A DNA stretch of 64,000 nt, taken from positions 6,311,012 to 6,375,011 of the forward strand of contig NC_086370.1 in the NCBI RefSeq assembly GCF_036324505.1, given 5' to 3'. The DNA comes from Eleginops maclovinus (Eukaryota > Chordata > Actinopteri > Perciformes > Eleginopidae). Both the position numbers and the translations under genes were made by a program. Under the pieces are notes generated by a model. It worked only from the letters and a program-made list of their open reading frames with translations, was not told the DNA's origin and made no database searches. This document shows positions 1 through 12,138 of this stretch, in pieces (position 1 is the first letter of the stretch; every line of letters begins with the position of its first letter).

Positions 1-215
1 GAACACAGGTGTAAACAATAAGGGCGGGGCAGTTAATCAGGTCAAGGGGAGGGACAACCAAGGAGGGGAAATCAAGCTACCTGAAATGAGAAAGGATGTT
101 AGTGATAAAATAAAACCGGAAATGACACACAGGAAATGGCAGACAACAAAAAGGATTATTGGACACAGACTAGACAATACATATACATAAACTAAGGTCA
201 ACAAACCATAACCAT
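1..215 (-). repeat. Partial interspersed repeat cut by the window edge
   Basis: Purine-rich sequence (gggcggggcag, aaggggaggga, ggaaatgacac) with the same layout as the minus strand of the repeat at 22530-22890: short runs of AGG, CAGGTG, AACAAT and GGAAATG with an A-rich bias. It has no credible coding frame. I take it as a truncated member of the same teleost repeat family. The match is loose and the class is unknown. Confidence 0.35.
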
Positions 216-329
216 AATTCAGCATATTTGCCGAGACACAACAATTATATACTGTTCATCTAAGTTCAGCATGAACTGCCACCAACTTGTTTTACTAATG
301 GTTAAACATTTAAACACAAGCTAAAAATG

Positions 330-530
330 CATTACTCTCCAGCAGGTTTGACTACTGTAATGCTCTTTTTAATGGTCCTCCAAAAAAGCTATTCGAGAGA
401 CTACAGCTATTACGGGACTTTGCTGCCAGGCCTTTAAAAAAACAACAAACAGAGATCCTATTTCTCCTGTCTTAGCTGCACTGCATTGACTCTTTGTCAT
501 TGTATGTCCCTGGAAGAGAACCTAAGGTCC
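330..530 (+). pseudogene. Fossil LINE reverse-transcriptase fragment (C-terminal part)
   Basis: Translation from position 347 gives FDYCNALFNGPPKKL then FERLQLLRDFAARPL. This is the DYCNALxxGLPxK...RLQxxQNxAAR block typical of the region after the catalytic motifs in CR1/L2/Rex-like non-LTR reverse transcriptases. A frame change near 435-454 is needed to continue into PISPVLAALH, which matches the usual ITPVLxxLHWLP continuation, followed by a stop where tryptophan is expected. It is therefore a short, frameshifted relic without the catalytic domain. Family motifs are from general knowledge; clade assignment is uncertain. Confidence 0.65.
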
Positions 531-2019
531 TCAAAATCAGGAATTTTCAATAAAAAAAACTCCTCCATAATAAAATAGGGGAAGCAGCTTTGATTCACTA
601 CTCTAGCAAAACCTATTAGCTGCACATTCTTTGGAGATTTTACATTTTTATCTGACAGTTGATAACATGTTTTCTAATTAGCAATGCACCGTTCTTTTGT
701 TTATTGTTGTTTAAAGGACATTTATTTATTTATATTTATTTGAATTATTGTTATTGGATTTAAATGTATTTGTGTTACTTGATATTAGTGGTTTGCTTAC
801 TTTTATGTAATAGTATTTATTGTCTTGCTTATTTTTCCCTACTTGGAATGGAGTATGTATGGTTTACTTTGCAACTGCACGTGTGCTATTATGTACACAG
901 AACAGTAAATCAACCCACACAGTATTTCTCTCTTCTGTAATGGACATCTGGAGGAATCTGGTTTGTAAATGTCATGGAATGCCACACAGGATTGTCTTAA
1001 CTCTGACCACAGAGACTAATCACAAATTCCCATACCCTGGGACTCTTGGAAGTCTATCAAAAACTCCTCTTAAAATAACATGAATGTCAGAGAGCGAATG
1101 TTTACCGCACTGGAACGAAGACCTTGCAATTTGTCATTTGCTTTAACCTGCTGTACAATTTGTCCTGAACATGTTGGTTAATGTGGTTTAAGAATACAGA
1201 AGAGGAGTTCAGTTTCCTCTCTGACATCCCCCCCCACCCCGGCCCGCAGCAGATTGTCACACAGTTCTCAGGCTTTGACTTATGATGCTGCTTGTCGCAC
1301 TCTATTTGAGTCAACCGTTCCAATCTGGGCCTCGCTGATCACAAGGCCCGGCTAACACATAACGACGCGTATAACCCATAGGAAACCCATACTTAAGCAC
1401 TGGTCATTCCCCACTCCCTCCTGCCCCTCATTATTTTACAACCTCTGTGGCCTCTTTGCCAAAAGCCTTGGCTGTCATTATGCGGTCCAGTGTTTGGGTT
1501 TGCAAGCGCTCACCCTCTGATTTAGTAGATGGTTGCTTTAAAAAAAAAATGAAGGTATGAAACGTGGTTTAATCCGTTTTGCTTGAACACAAGACGACAG
1601 GGTCATTAAAGAACCGGACCTTTTAGTAAGAAAAAAGGGACGTTGAGATGTTCTAAAAGAGAGGGTAGATGTTTATTTTGGAGATTTCTTGGAGGCTGGT
1701 TTGAGGTTAGCCATGTGGTGCAAGGCCATGCATGAAAGGAAATGTTTGATATGAATGAAGCAGTACTAAGAGGCCTGTCGCACACAAGCTCTCTGAGTAG
1801 ATGCTTGCATGCATAGTCACATGCGAGAGTAAAGAGCAACTTTGGTATGAATCATTTACTAAATGAAGTATGAATACACTGTAATTAATAACGAGACATG
1901 ATGCCACATAATATTTCTTTAAACAGAACAGAGGCCGACAGAAGAAAAAAAGTACTTTTCCTAGTTACAATTTCACCTAATAAGTATCAAAAGCAACTAT
2001 CTATGTTTTAAGTACATGT
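531..2019. other. Non-coding stretch, nothing recognised
   Basis: AT-rich intergenic DNA with short homopolymers, such as a C run at about 1228-1235 and an A run at about 1540. The short open frames lack domains, splice context or composition bias. No RNA gene or clear repeat was seen. Confidence 0.5.
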
Positions 2020-2549
2020 AGTGGGGTGCTTGGGAATGCAGCTCAGGGCCTAACTCCTCCCCCATCCACTCCCCTAATTAGGGCAGAGTATAAATTGCAC
2101 CTGCTGCAAGTGTTCTTTCCTTTGGCTCTGCCTTCATGGTTGTTGGTGCAGGTAGGCTGTCCCTCTCAAAATATGTCTCAGTTACTTCTAGTTTTTATTA
2201 AGCTCACTTTTTGTTTCCTTACAGTTTGTCCGGTGACTCTTTCTTCCTGTGGTGAGTAGAGCAAAGAACCTCAATTGTTTGTGCCTCATGGTAGTCCATT
2301 CTTAACCAGATTGTTTGTATCATTGCTTTTAAATGCACCTGCTGCTGTTTTTGTGTATGCCAGTTGATGTTTTTGTTTAGTTTGTTAGTTTTTGTTTAGC
2401 CAACTGGGATTCCCCTTAGTTTGTTTAACCTTGTTTTCAGTCATTTATTTCTTCCGTTAGTAAAGCTGAGTTCACTGTTTGTTGTGGTGAAGATCACCGG
2501 GGAGCACGAGTGAGGACCTGTTTGCTGTGTGTGGTTTGCTGTGGCTGCA
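2020..2549 (+). repeat. Possible LTR-like or other retroelement remnant
   Basis: A TATA-box-like TATAAA at 2089-2094 follows a C-rich stretch and precedes a T-rich, TTTGTTTAG-rich tract (2360-2450) with a TTTATTTCTT-type end. This layout resembles LTR-derived or retroposon sequence in fish. No terminal repeats, primer-binding site or internal genes are visible. It may equally be ordinary T-rich intergenic DNA. Confidence 0.2.
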
Positions 2550-2592
2550 CCTGGTGAGTATATGGTTGCACCTGGTGAGTATATGGTTGCAC
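2550..2592 (+). repeat. Short tandem duplication, 21-bp unit
   Basis: The unit TGCACCTGGTGAGTATATGGT occurs twice in perfect head-to-tail order and a third partial copy (TGCACC) follows. Each unit contains GGTGAGTAT, which resembles a vertebrate splice donor, but no exon leads into it. Best read as a small replication-slippage duplication. Confidence 0.8.
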
Positions 2593-2984
2593 CCTAGTGT
2601 CACGAGAAGTAGCCTGCCACCCCATTAACTGGCCTCAGCTCACTTTAGATTTAGTTTCTTTTTTTGTATAGACTTTTAAATGTTACATTTTAGATAATCA
2701 TTTTAATTCTATTATATAATCAAGATCATTTTAAAACTGAGTAATTCTTGTTGTTTCTATAACCCATTATTTTATGTCCTTTTTCTTTTGATTTACAATT
2801 AATAAAAGTTACTTTATTCTGGAACACGTCTCTGCCCCTCAGTCCTGAACCTGTCCTACTCTTTCTATGTTTATATCCTGGGGTGAAAGTCCCCAGGTGG
2901 CGTTGTCGGTCCTCCATCCCACTTCATTATAATTTAAATGTAACCACACCACCCCGCCTCATATATATTCTCAGAGAATAAGCG
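2593..2984. other. Non-coding stretch, nothing recognised
   Basis: AT-rich sequence between the 21-bp duplication and the first MITE copy. It holds no coding frame or clear repeat. Confidence 0.5.
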
Positions 2985-3377
2985 ATCAGGATCATTTGTA
3001 TTTTGTGCCTCTACTGTGACATGTCTCCATGCTGTAATGTTCAAAATGCTCTTTATTTTTTCTCATACTGCTTGTTCTGCAGCACCCCTTTTCACTCTGG
3101 AACCAGAGCCCAGAAGAAGACTGCTGCTTTGAGATGTGGCAGATGTCCCGCCCTTTAGAATGTCACTTGTGGAGCACTAGCCAATAGAAATGCAAGTGTT
3201 ACATAGTGATGTCACAGAAATAAACAAAGGAATCCCATGGAGGTGTTATAGGCAGGGAGAAAAAATCCCTCTGGAGGGAACTTTGGGATTTTAGCCCGTG
3301 CAGACCATTTACACTTACACAAATCTGTATAACACACTAAAAGGTGACCCCAAAAGGCCTAACAGTACCTCTTTAAA
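2985..3377 (-). mobile_element. MITE-like element, copy A
   Basis: Read on the minus strand it starts TTTAAAGAGGTACTGTTAGG (3377 downwards) and contains the family landmarks: AAATGGTCTGCA, CCCTCCAGAGGGA (3268-3280), TGACATCACTATGTAAC, TATTGGCTAGTGCTCC, GGGCTCTGGTTCCAG, and AGTATGAGAAAAAATAAAGAGC (allowing mismatches) near its far end. The distal end, normally CCCTTTAAA, is lost near 2988. It is non-coding and non-autonomous. The same family occurs at 8771, 26700, 31623 and 41434. The transposon superfamily is not settled; TTTAAA-type ends suggest insertion at TTAA-like targets. Confidence 0.75.
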
Positions 3378-6300
3378 GTCAAATTTGACTTATAGTTTTC
3401 TTGCAATGGTGGTGACCTAGATTCATTTTTTCTCATGCCTAACATTCCATCTAGGAACATTTTAGTTTATTCGTCTTCAGAGTGAGACTGGTGTTCCATA
3501 ATCCTGAGATACTGTCATTTCTAAAGATCTGCTATAACCATCATGGGTTCTTTGTCATTGAGAGACGGCAGAACAATGCCATTTTTGAAAACAAATTGTA
3601 AAAAATAATTATGCAATGTTCCAGGAATCAAGACGCACCAATTCTGTTTTTCCTTTCTATTTTACAATGTCATTTAACCAAAATACCCTTCCTGGTAATT
3701 GATGGTGCGTAGCTACATTATGTTCTTGAGCACTGATACACACAACAGTAACTAAAATTGGAGTTTGCATACACAGGGATAAACAGAGCGGAGTCTGAGG
3801 GATTTTCTTGAAGCTTCCTAATTTAATCCTCTAGTCCCTAATCCGGTGTGAACCCCTAAACCCTTCCGCACACAAAAGTTGACCGACTTAATCCCAGGAG
3901 TACAGACACGTTCACGCATTCCCTAACTCTAAATGTGACTGCTGCCTTCCACACCATGCAGATTTCTCCATATTCATCACAAACCACTCTTTTTAATTCA
4001 GTTGTCAGTGATCAGTCCATCCGCTGTCCATCTTCCCACTAATGTGTCTCAATATGGGATGAGACGGAAGAAAAAGCTACAAGACTTTGGGACAACAGAA
4101 CAGAGGAACTGATAAGCTGCGCAAATGACTCTGAGACACTTAGCCACAAGTTTTTCTGCACTTGTTTTGCTTTGCAAATGCAATCGGAGACATACGTTTT
4201 CAGCATTTGCAGCTCATATAAGAAGAATTAAAAATGGAAGTATTGAAAAGTCTTGATGAGCTTGACTCCTACCCGCCCCCTCACTAAAATAAACTCATTA
4301 TTTGCGAAAAAATCCATGACTAGGGCAAAAGAAAAAGAAGGCCCCTCACTCAGGGGGCGAACAGATGAAAGAATGAACGGTGGAGGGAGGGATGGTTGGT
4401 GGGTGGAGATGGACGGATGGGGTGTGGGGGGCACAGTAGGGGGCTAATTCTCCCCATGCCCTGCTGCAGCTGTGCCCCTGAAACTGACTGACAGATCCCT
4501 GTGCGTAGGGGGGGTTTGTGCATATGTCAGAACAGTGAGGGGCCTGCCAACTTCCTGTTTTCACACTTTAGATAGCAGTCGATCTTTAACTTTCTCCCCG
4601 GGGAGCAGCATTGTCGCAAATATTTTTCACCCCACACAAAGGGGGGCGCAGGTTATCTGGGAAGATTCTCTAATGGAAATACAAGTAAGATTTCTGATAA
4701 AGGCCTTCTGGCCCAAAAATATCTTTAATAGTAAAAGATAATGTTAGATTTGGTGCCTTGGTGGCTTGGAGGTCATTCCACCAACCACAGACTGCAGTTA
4801 CCAGATTTTAATGGGGCCAGCCATGTTGAACCCCTCTTTCTCTCCTTTAATTTCAGGTTTCCTTCTACTATAGATTTCTAATATGATGTGCTTAATAAAT
4901 ATAACAAAATATAACATAAGCTATCAAGCATTATTGATTTAAGCTAAGCAGTCCATTTACATCAACTTAGCCGGTAGCCCTGATTCTCACTTTACATTAC
5001 ATATGGTTCATGTTATTCCTACACCTGCTGCTCCTGAACATCAAGCATTGAAGAACAATTTGAAGACTCATACAAACAGTCGTGCGAATGAGGGATCAGA
5101 CAGAAACATCCCCCCAAAAAACACTCGTATTAGAAAAAAAAGTTACTGCATTTTTCTTGTTTCAATTGTCTTACATCTTCTTATTTATGCAATTGCATTG
5201 GACTTTCATAACCCTTGGATAGTGATATTTGCAAGGAACTGAAACAAAAGCTGTCCTTTCTCGTTAAATATTGATCCCTTTTTATAGAAAATAGCATACC
5301 ATTATTTTTCTGACCTAACATATTGTCCAAAGTGTTTTTAAGTAAATCAGTTTGAAAATGTTATACGTAATGAATATACTATGGTAAAGTCTTTCATTCA
5401 GCACATTTTCAAAAATAGCCTGTTTCCTGAGCTTTCTTAATAACTGCTACCAACTTTAGAGATATTAGATATTTAGTCACTTTGTTTTGCTTTCTAACCA
5501 CAGTAAAGTCAGATTACATCTCCAAAAATGGCACTTTAAATACCATTCAAATGATATCTGGGAAAAACAAAGTACAAGAAATGCTGACTAACTACAAAAA
5601 AAGCTTGTGACCTTGAACAAAACCTGCCCCTCTAAGCACACCCAAGCCAAACTGGAGAAAGTCCTGCATGGGCATTCAAAAAAAGACATGAAACATTGTA
5701 AGAGCAGCCCCCCCTCCTGTGGCGGGACCGTAAGCACAGTAACCTTATATCAAAGCTTGGCATGTAGAGGAGCAGCCAGGGAGGAGCATATTAATTATTG
5801 AGGAGCATACGGTAACAAGCTGTGAGTGCCAGCGACGGCCTTTTGTAAAGAAGACTACCACCCCGTGTCCGATTATCTATTGTTAACCTCCTTTTTTTTC
5901 TGTCTCTGGGAACATGCTGGCTATGAGCGGGAGAGATATATCCACTCAAATACAAACAGACACGTGAGGTACTATCTGGAAAGGAATGTGTTTTCTAGCT
6001 TTTTTAAAATATTTTCGCTGAGAGACAATATCACACACATACAGTTCGGTGGCAAAAAGGGCGAGTTATTGGCTCATACAGGGGAATAACATGTCAGCCT
6101 CTGGAGGGTTTGACCAAGGTACTTTCAACTGTGAAAAGGCTGTTTGCGAAGACTTTCTGTTAGCATCTGGACTTCACTTTCTCTTTCGCTTTAAAGACGG
6201 ACATGTTGTTGGCTGCTACTTTTAACTGAGAATATAGGGAAGAAGTAGATTGATCTAAAACCCAGTCCTATGTTGATTTGTCAAGAGTCAGAAACATATG

Positions 6301-8325
6301 ACTGCCTGGATGATGTGTTTTTGTTAGGGTTAGGTGAAGGTTGGGTTTGGGGGTTCAGGGTTGTGACTTCTTTGTATTGGCCTTAAGATCTGTGGGTGGG
6401 TTTAAATGGACATTTGTAAGGTTGTATATGAAGTTGACTGAACCAGTGTCTGAATATGTGTCAGGCTGTAACAAATGTGTGCTGTGGGAGTGCTTTCAAG
6501 ACTGGGAAGTGTTCGAGAAAGTGTTGTCAATTGTAGCGATGTTGCTTCGATAGTTGAGAATACTTCAACAGGACAAAGTATGCCCGACTGGCAGATCGGA
6601 TGATTGCTGTCAGGTCTTTCATATTGTACTTTTGATATGGGTTCATGTTGTTGAGGCCATGAAGTGTTGCTGGGAGGACGGTTTGGGAGTTCTGATATAT
6701 CTTAAGGAGGTGCTCAACCTTGGCCCTTGAATAGCCATCTACTGTACTTGGTGAATGGGAGTGAAGAAAAACATTGATGTTAGTAGTAGTTAGTGTTGAA
6801 CTGGTTTCCTCAACAAAAACCCAATGTGATATTTTAGTTGGATTTCAAAATATTGCAAGACCTTTCTTATGGTTTTTAAAGGGCAAATCCAATTGCCACA
6901 AGTGAAGAGCTGTGTTAAAAGCCAGCCAGCGTTTGTCCTACTACACTACTACACAATAACTCTTCCTTTATGTGGCTGTAATTGCAATATCAATTGTTTT
7001 TGTTTAGTTATTTTTCAAAAATCTAGTGTCTTTTAATCATATTTCCTTCTCACTTTGAGCTTCTAAGGCTAAAGGGCCTTGCTAGCTCAAGGCTCTAAGA
7101 CTGGAAGCCAAATAATGGATGAGCGTGATTATTTGTGTAATTTAATATCCTGTTTTTTCTTCCAAATAAGATTTTAAGATATGTTTAAATTCCATTCATC
7201 TTAACTCTTTCTTTAAAGACCTTATATGGAGACATAAGGCTGAATAGCCCTGAAAAACGTGTTCTTCAGTAGTATATGAATTTATTCCATCTGTGTAAAT
7301 TGAGCTCATACTGCAGAATATATCAATGCCCTCAGTCATAGAAAGATGGGTCATGTACAGTATTTAAAATGTTAGTGAAAGAATGGCTCTGGTGGTCACA
7401 TATCCACAGTGCAATAACAATGTGATTTGTCAAGGCTGAGTGAGAGAGTCGCTGTTGTTAATAAGAATTTCAAGCATGGCCATCACTGTTCAGTGCTCAC
7501 GGTCAAACAGAATCAGCCTGTTGAATTGTGTCTCTGACGCTCGGAAGCCAAAGCAAGGAGGTAGTCACAACAATGTGTGGGTCAAACCCAGAGAGAGGAA
7601 CAAACTTCAAGGTATCTTATTGTACTCCTACACAAGAGGTTTTCCACTTATCTCAAATAAAAACCTAAAGTGTTACCTTCCAGAATAGTAGAAATGTATA
7701 ACTTGCTCTTTCAAAATAAGTTGGATGTCGCAAAAGGTCATTCCAATAATCATAGTTGGTATATGTCAAAAACTTAATTTTGGGGGTTTCGGTAGCTTTT
7801 AAACAAACAAATCTTGCACACACTTCCCAACTTTTTTCTATGCTTCCCCCATTTAAGTAAACAAACTGCCATGTCCTTAATGCTACTAGCTTAACAATGA
7901 GTTAGCCAAATCAATAGGATAGATGAATCTCCGTGAAAAATTAGCTGTTGTCTGTTGAGAGGGACAGCCTGATAAACAAGCTTTGTTATGGACAAACAAA
8001 GATCTTGAAATAACTTTGACTGAAAACTTGTCTGCAAACTTTTGAAAGCCTTTTACAAAAAAAAAAAAACCCAAGAAATAATTGGAAAGCTTAGAATCTC
8101 TTCTTTATAACGGTGTATCCAACTCAAAATGTGTTTCATCCTCAAAGTAAATAGTTTTAACAGTTAAATTGTAACTTACCATCAAGTAATAATAATCAAT
8201 CATGACTTAGTATTATGATGTCTGGCCAAAAATAAAGACCACGTGTGAAAGTTCAAATTAAAACATTTGGAGAAAGTTTGATTACCATTCTGGTTATAAA
8301 TTATGTTGTAATCCCTTAGCACATG
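3378..8325. other. Non-coding region, no gene recognised
   Basis: About 5 kb of mostly AT-rich sequence with no credible coding frame. Small landmarks: a degenerate TTAGGG/GGGTT-rich patch at 6324-6362; a spaced direct repeat GAGGAGCATA at 5781-5790 and 5800-5809 around TTAATTATTG; and a 50-bp block at 8079-8130 shared with 14493-14546. The 5780-5880 stretch looks compositionally like a conserved non-coding element, but this cannot be tested here. Confidence 0.5.
8079..8130 (+). repeat. Short dispersed repeat, copy 1 (partner at 14493)
   Basis: AATTGGAAAGCTTAGAATCT and the following 32 bases match 14493-14546 at roughly three of every four positions, including AATTGGAAAGCT, AATCTC and CTTT-TAAC. 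It is probably a relic of an old unclassified interspersed element. The wider flanks do not align by eye. Confidence 0.45.
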
Positions 8326-8354
8326 CACCCCCCCCCCCCCCATGCACCCCCCCC

Positions 8355-8387
<33 letters not shown>

Positions 8388-8399
8388 ACACACACACAT
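8326..8399 (+). repeat. Poly-C plus (CA)n microsatellite
   Basis: Two ATGCAC-C(n) units, with C runs of about 13 and 9, lead directly into a (CA)n tract that has one TA interruption. Low-complexity sequence; open frames across it are artefacts. Confidence 0.95.
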
Positions 8400-8601
8400 A
8401 TACACACTGTACACTAACATACACAGCTGAGTTAGCTTGTGAAAGTGAATGAACTCAGAGCGGCTGACCAGCGTTGACCGCCCTTTGATCACAGAGTGGT
8501 TTGTTTCCTCAGGGCTGTGTCCTCTGACCCCTGCAAGCGAAAGGTTGAGTGCTTCCTCAGCTCAGTGCTAATGATCCGTTTAACACCCTTCAGCTGTGCA
8601 A

Positions 8602-8642
8602 GTGTGTGTGTGTGTGTGTGTGTGTGAGTGTGTGTGTGTGTG
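8602..8642 (+). repeat. (GT)n microsatellite
   Basis: About 20 GT units with one GAGT interruption. Confidence 0.95.
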
Positions 8643-8770
8643 AGGAAGACAGTTGGTAATTACTTAAATGGACACTTTAACAACATGTAACCTTAGATTT
8701 ACTGGCACAAAATGACAGCTGATGCGTGCTGAAAACTCTCTTTATAAAAAAAAATGTATTTCAGTCACAA

Positions 8771-9086
8771 TTAAAGGGGCCTGTGTATGCTTTTTGTCCA
8801 GAGGGAGTTTCTCTCCAACACACTGACTGAAATGGACTCCTTTGTTTACTTCTGTAAGTTAATGACATCACGATGTAAAACGTGTGCTTCTATTGGTAAG
8901 TGCTCCAACACATTGTACATGATAAGCTAATGGGAGGGACTTCTAGTGGTTGACAAATCACAACAGAGCCAACCAGCTAACCAATCAGAGCAGAGAGGGC
9001 TCTGGTTTCAGAAAGAGAGAATAAAACAAAGTAGAAGCAAAAAATACAAATATGAACCAGAAAATTATGATAACGGGCCCCTTAAA
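8771..9086 (+). mobile_element. MITE-like element, copy B, both termini present
   Basis: It begins TTAAAGGGGCCTGTGTATGC and ends GATAACGGGCCCCTTAAA. The outer 12 bases (TTAAAGGGGCCN and its complement) form the terminal inverted repeat. Inside are AGAGGGAGTTTCTCTC, AATGACATCACGATGTAA, CTATTGGTAAGTGCTCC, GACAAATCACAACAGAGCC, AACCAATCAGAGCAGAG and GGGCTCTGGTTTCAGA. It is shorter than copy A because the AGTATGAGAAAAATAAAG segment is deleted. Non-coding. Confidence 0.85.
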
Positions 9087-9609
9087 CAGCTTCTGAATAT
9101 GACAAGTGAAACAAGGGCCTCTACATTGCACAGCAGCTACTGACTCACACGAGGATACGTTTTAATTTCTTCCAACTTTGCAGAATTACGTACCCTCAGC
9201 CACACTGCCTGCCTCCTTTTTTATTTTTAATACAACGTTAAAAGGGATTTTATTAATTAGATAGAGGAAGCTGGAGCGCCACACATTCAGCTTGCACTCG
9301 CATTTGATGTGATTTCTGGAGAATTCCCACATGTAGAAGAGCCCCGCTGAAAAAATTACGCCCGAAAACAACGAAACAACAAAAACTGAGTCAAAGTGGG
9401 TCCTTCTCTGAAGGGGCCGGGGCCAGAGTCCCCTTTCAAGTGTTGTTGCAACAATTATCTTGAAACCCACGCCGAGTTTGGAACCTTTTGTTTTCCTCCC
9501 AATCCGCATGGCTTGAACCTGACCCTGTTTCTTCAAGCCTGGTGGAGGATAACATGTTCCTACAGTTTGATAGCAAGAGTACATTTTCTTATGACTTATT
9601 CATCTTTTT
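9087..9609. other. Non-coding stretch, nothing recognised
   Basis: Mixed-composition sequence. A 132-codon frame on the minus strand (9186-9584) has no domain or compositional coding signal and no splice context. I see no gene. Confidence 0.5.
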
Positions 9610-10470
9610 TTCTCCTCTCTCCGGCTCCTTAATTTATAATTCATTTGATCTAAAATTTCATTAATTTTCTAAAATGTTCCAATTGGGGCCTTGCTGGGCC
9701 GAGGCAAAGGGTTTTTTTTCTTTGTCCAACCCTCTTTTGTAGTCGGCTATTATTCTTTTATGTAGCAGCCTTGTAGAGGTTATCATCTTCTGGGGGCAAA
9801 CAGCGCTCTCTGGAAAAGTTTTAATCAGCTTTAATGAGTGGGGTCACTGCTGGAACCAGAGAGGGGGAGAGACAGAAACACAGAGGCTGGTAGAAGGAAG
9901 TGAGAGTGAAAGATAGCCAGGGCTTCGGAAACAAATGGACATTTTTTTTGTAATCTTTCTTACATTTTCTTTCTCTCTCATTTATGCTTTTTTAGCTTGT
10001 CCTTCTGATAGCCGGATTTAGCTTTAAATTGCACAGACATGTTATGCATGGGACCAGATTATAGATAATGAATTCATTTTGGGCCATTTATCTTCAAAGT
10101 ATCATTACAATCGGACAAGGCAAGACTGCAATTAGAAGATGACAGTTTTAGAGTTGTCCATCAATAGCGAGCGAAACATTTCCATTGTAGCTGTGCCGAG
10201 GTACAATCCTCATCTGCTTTAAATTCCTCCACAATGATTAAGCTAGTTTAGTCTTCCTACTTCTACAATCCCTGGCTTTTTATCATTCCCTGAAATCCTT
10301 TAGATATCCCTCTTCCACCTTCTCATCTTTAAGTTACCTTGGCTTTCTCCGCTCTGTCTTTATCAACCGTTAGCGGCCATTCTTTTGGCTTTAGCCATGG
10401 ACTCTAATCTTCTTCCGGGCGATAGTCTAAGCCATTCCATTATTAGCCTTTTACAGCCAAGGCTGACTGG
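9610..10470. promoter_or_regulatory. Candidate conserved non-coding element (weak)
   Basis: Complex, low-repeat sequence rich in homeodomain-like cores: TTAATTTATAATTCATTTGA, CATTAATTTTC, TTTAATCAGCTTTAATGAG and a perfect 12-bp palindrome AATGAATTCATT at 10067-10078. The absence of repeats and the long run of complex AT-rich motifs are what one sees in regulatory elements around developmental transcription factors such as BCL11A. This is inference from composition only. Confidence 0.22.
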
Positions 10471-11797
10471 CTCTTTGTGACATGGTGTGTCTTTTTTCAA
10501 GCCGCATAGCAAAGATATGACATAGCTAGGTCAGATGTAAGGCCACTGCAAAGGATTTACTCTTTCACAAAGAATTTGAAAACTCAAAGGTTGACTTTAT
10601 GAGAAAAGTCACTGTATGGTTACTGAGTTATTTAGTATTTGATTTAGCTGTAGCACTTTACATTGTACGGTTTGTGACTTATCACTATCTTGACATATAT
10701 ATGTTATTACACAAACTCTGGAAAAAAGGGAAAAAGATCATCTTGCATTATTTCATTTATATGTGCATGGGTATTGCCATAGATTCTACAAGTTCATGGA
10801 ACTCAGATCTGGCTAAAGATGCGATAGCTAAACTGTGGGATTGAAGGGTGACCCAACCAAAAAAGAACTAACCAGGTATTACAAAAAGTATCTAATCTCT
10901 TAAAATACAGGATACAGACCTTAAGGCCTTCCTTAATTTGCTTAGAAAATGCTCCCAGCTAGGAACTAACATTTTTGGGCAAATTACTTTTGAGATATGC
11001 CGTGTAGCTCCAGGGAAGGCAGTGTCCATCCAGCACTTTGGTCCTGACCTGATCAACAGTTATTTGATGGATTACGGCTAAGTCTTGGGCAGAACCTCTG
11101 GATCCATATTATCCTGTATTTACTTTGTTTTATGACATATACCTGCAAATCGAATGACATTTCAGTTTCGGCAATTCTTTCTATGCTAAAGGGCTAATTA
11201 GCAAATGTTAGTACAATAACATTATATTCACTAAACCTTGTCCTAACATTATTTGTGTGAGCATGCTGTTCACTCTTAGCAAGGCTGTATTTTCTTTCTC
11301 AATTTCTATCCCAGGGTATAGACTCTAGAGGTAAAGAATTTCAGTTTAAACATGGAAAAAAACTCCTGTTGGTTTAGGTGCTAACTTTGATATTAGCATT
11401 ATGCTATCAATTGAGTGAAATTATGCATTTGAGGGATTGTGGATACTGTATTTAAGTACAATTTCTACCAATATGTGCCCAGTGTGCAATTTATTCCCCC
11501 TCATAGGACCCTCATGTGTTGCTTTTAGTCTTGTATTGTAACATTGTGTCAAAGAGCCCACTGAACTAAAACTTTTCTTTGGTGGAACAACAATGCCTCA
11601 GGTTGAGGTTCACAGCCTCAGCAGGGAAACGTTTTTCTCGTCTGTTTAATGTGAGTTGCAGACATCCCAAAAATGGATGTGAGATCCCAATATGAAATGC
11701 TCACCTCTTTCACACCATGAGGCCACAAAGCCCCATTGATCTTACTCTTGCAAGCATTTCTATGTTTTCCTCATGTGTATGCCAAGGGAAAAGGTTA
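10471..11797. other. Non-coding stretch, nothing recognised
   Basis: Ordinary AT-rich intergenic sequence without a credible coding frame, RNA gene or clear repeat. Confidence 0.5.
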
Positions 11798-11868
<71 letters not shown>

Positions 11869-11880
11869 CGCAGTGCGTGC

Positions 11881-11914
<34 letters not shown>
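11798..11914 (+). repeat. Compound (GT)n microsatellite with CG-containing core
   Basis: A (GT)n tract leads into CGCGCGTGCGCAGTGCGTGC and a second (GT)n tract. The alternating purine-pyrimidine pattern, including CG steps, is favourable to Z-DNA. Confidence 0.95.
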
Positions 11915-11917
<3 letters not shown>

Positions 11918-12072
11918 AGTGTATACTTGTGCCCATATCTCCATCATCCCTATTATCTCTTTCCCCACTCATCCAAATGTCACTAGATCTTTCTTGCAAA
12001 TGTCTTCCTGCATGCATGATTTGTGAGTGCACGTGTGTCTTCTGTACACTTTTTTCAATTCTATGTATATGT

Positions 12073-12138
12073 TATGTATGTATGTATGTATGTATGTATG
12101 TATGTATGTATGTATGTATGTATGTATGTATGTATGTA
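12073..12138 (+). repeat. (ATGT)n tetranucleotide microsatellite
   Basis: About 16 uninterrupted TATG/ATGT units. Polymorphic length is expected. Confidence 0.95.

Noticed and set aside
6324..6362. Interstitial telomere repeat
   Set aside because: Only scattered GGGTTAGG-like words, not a tandem hexamer array.
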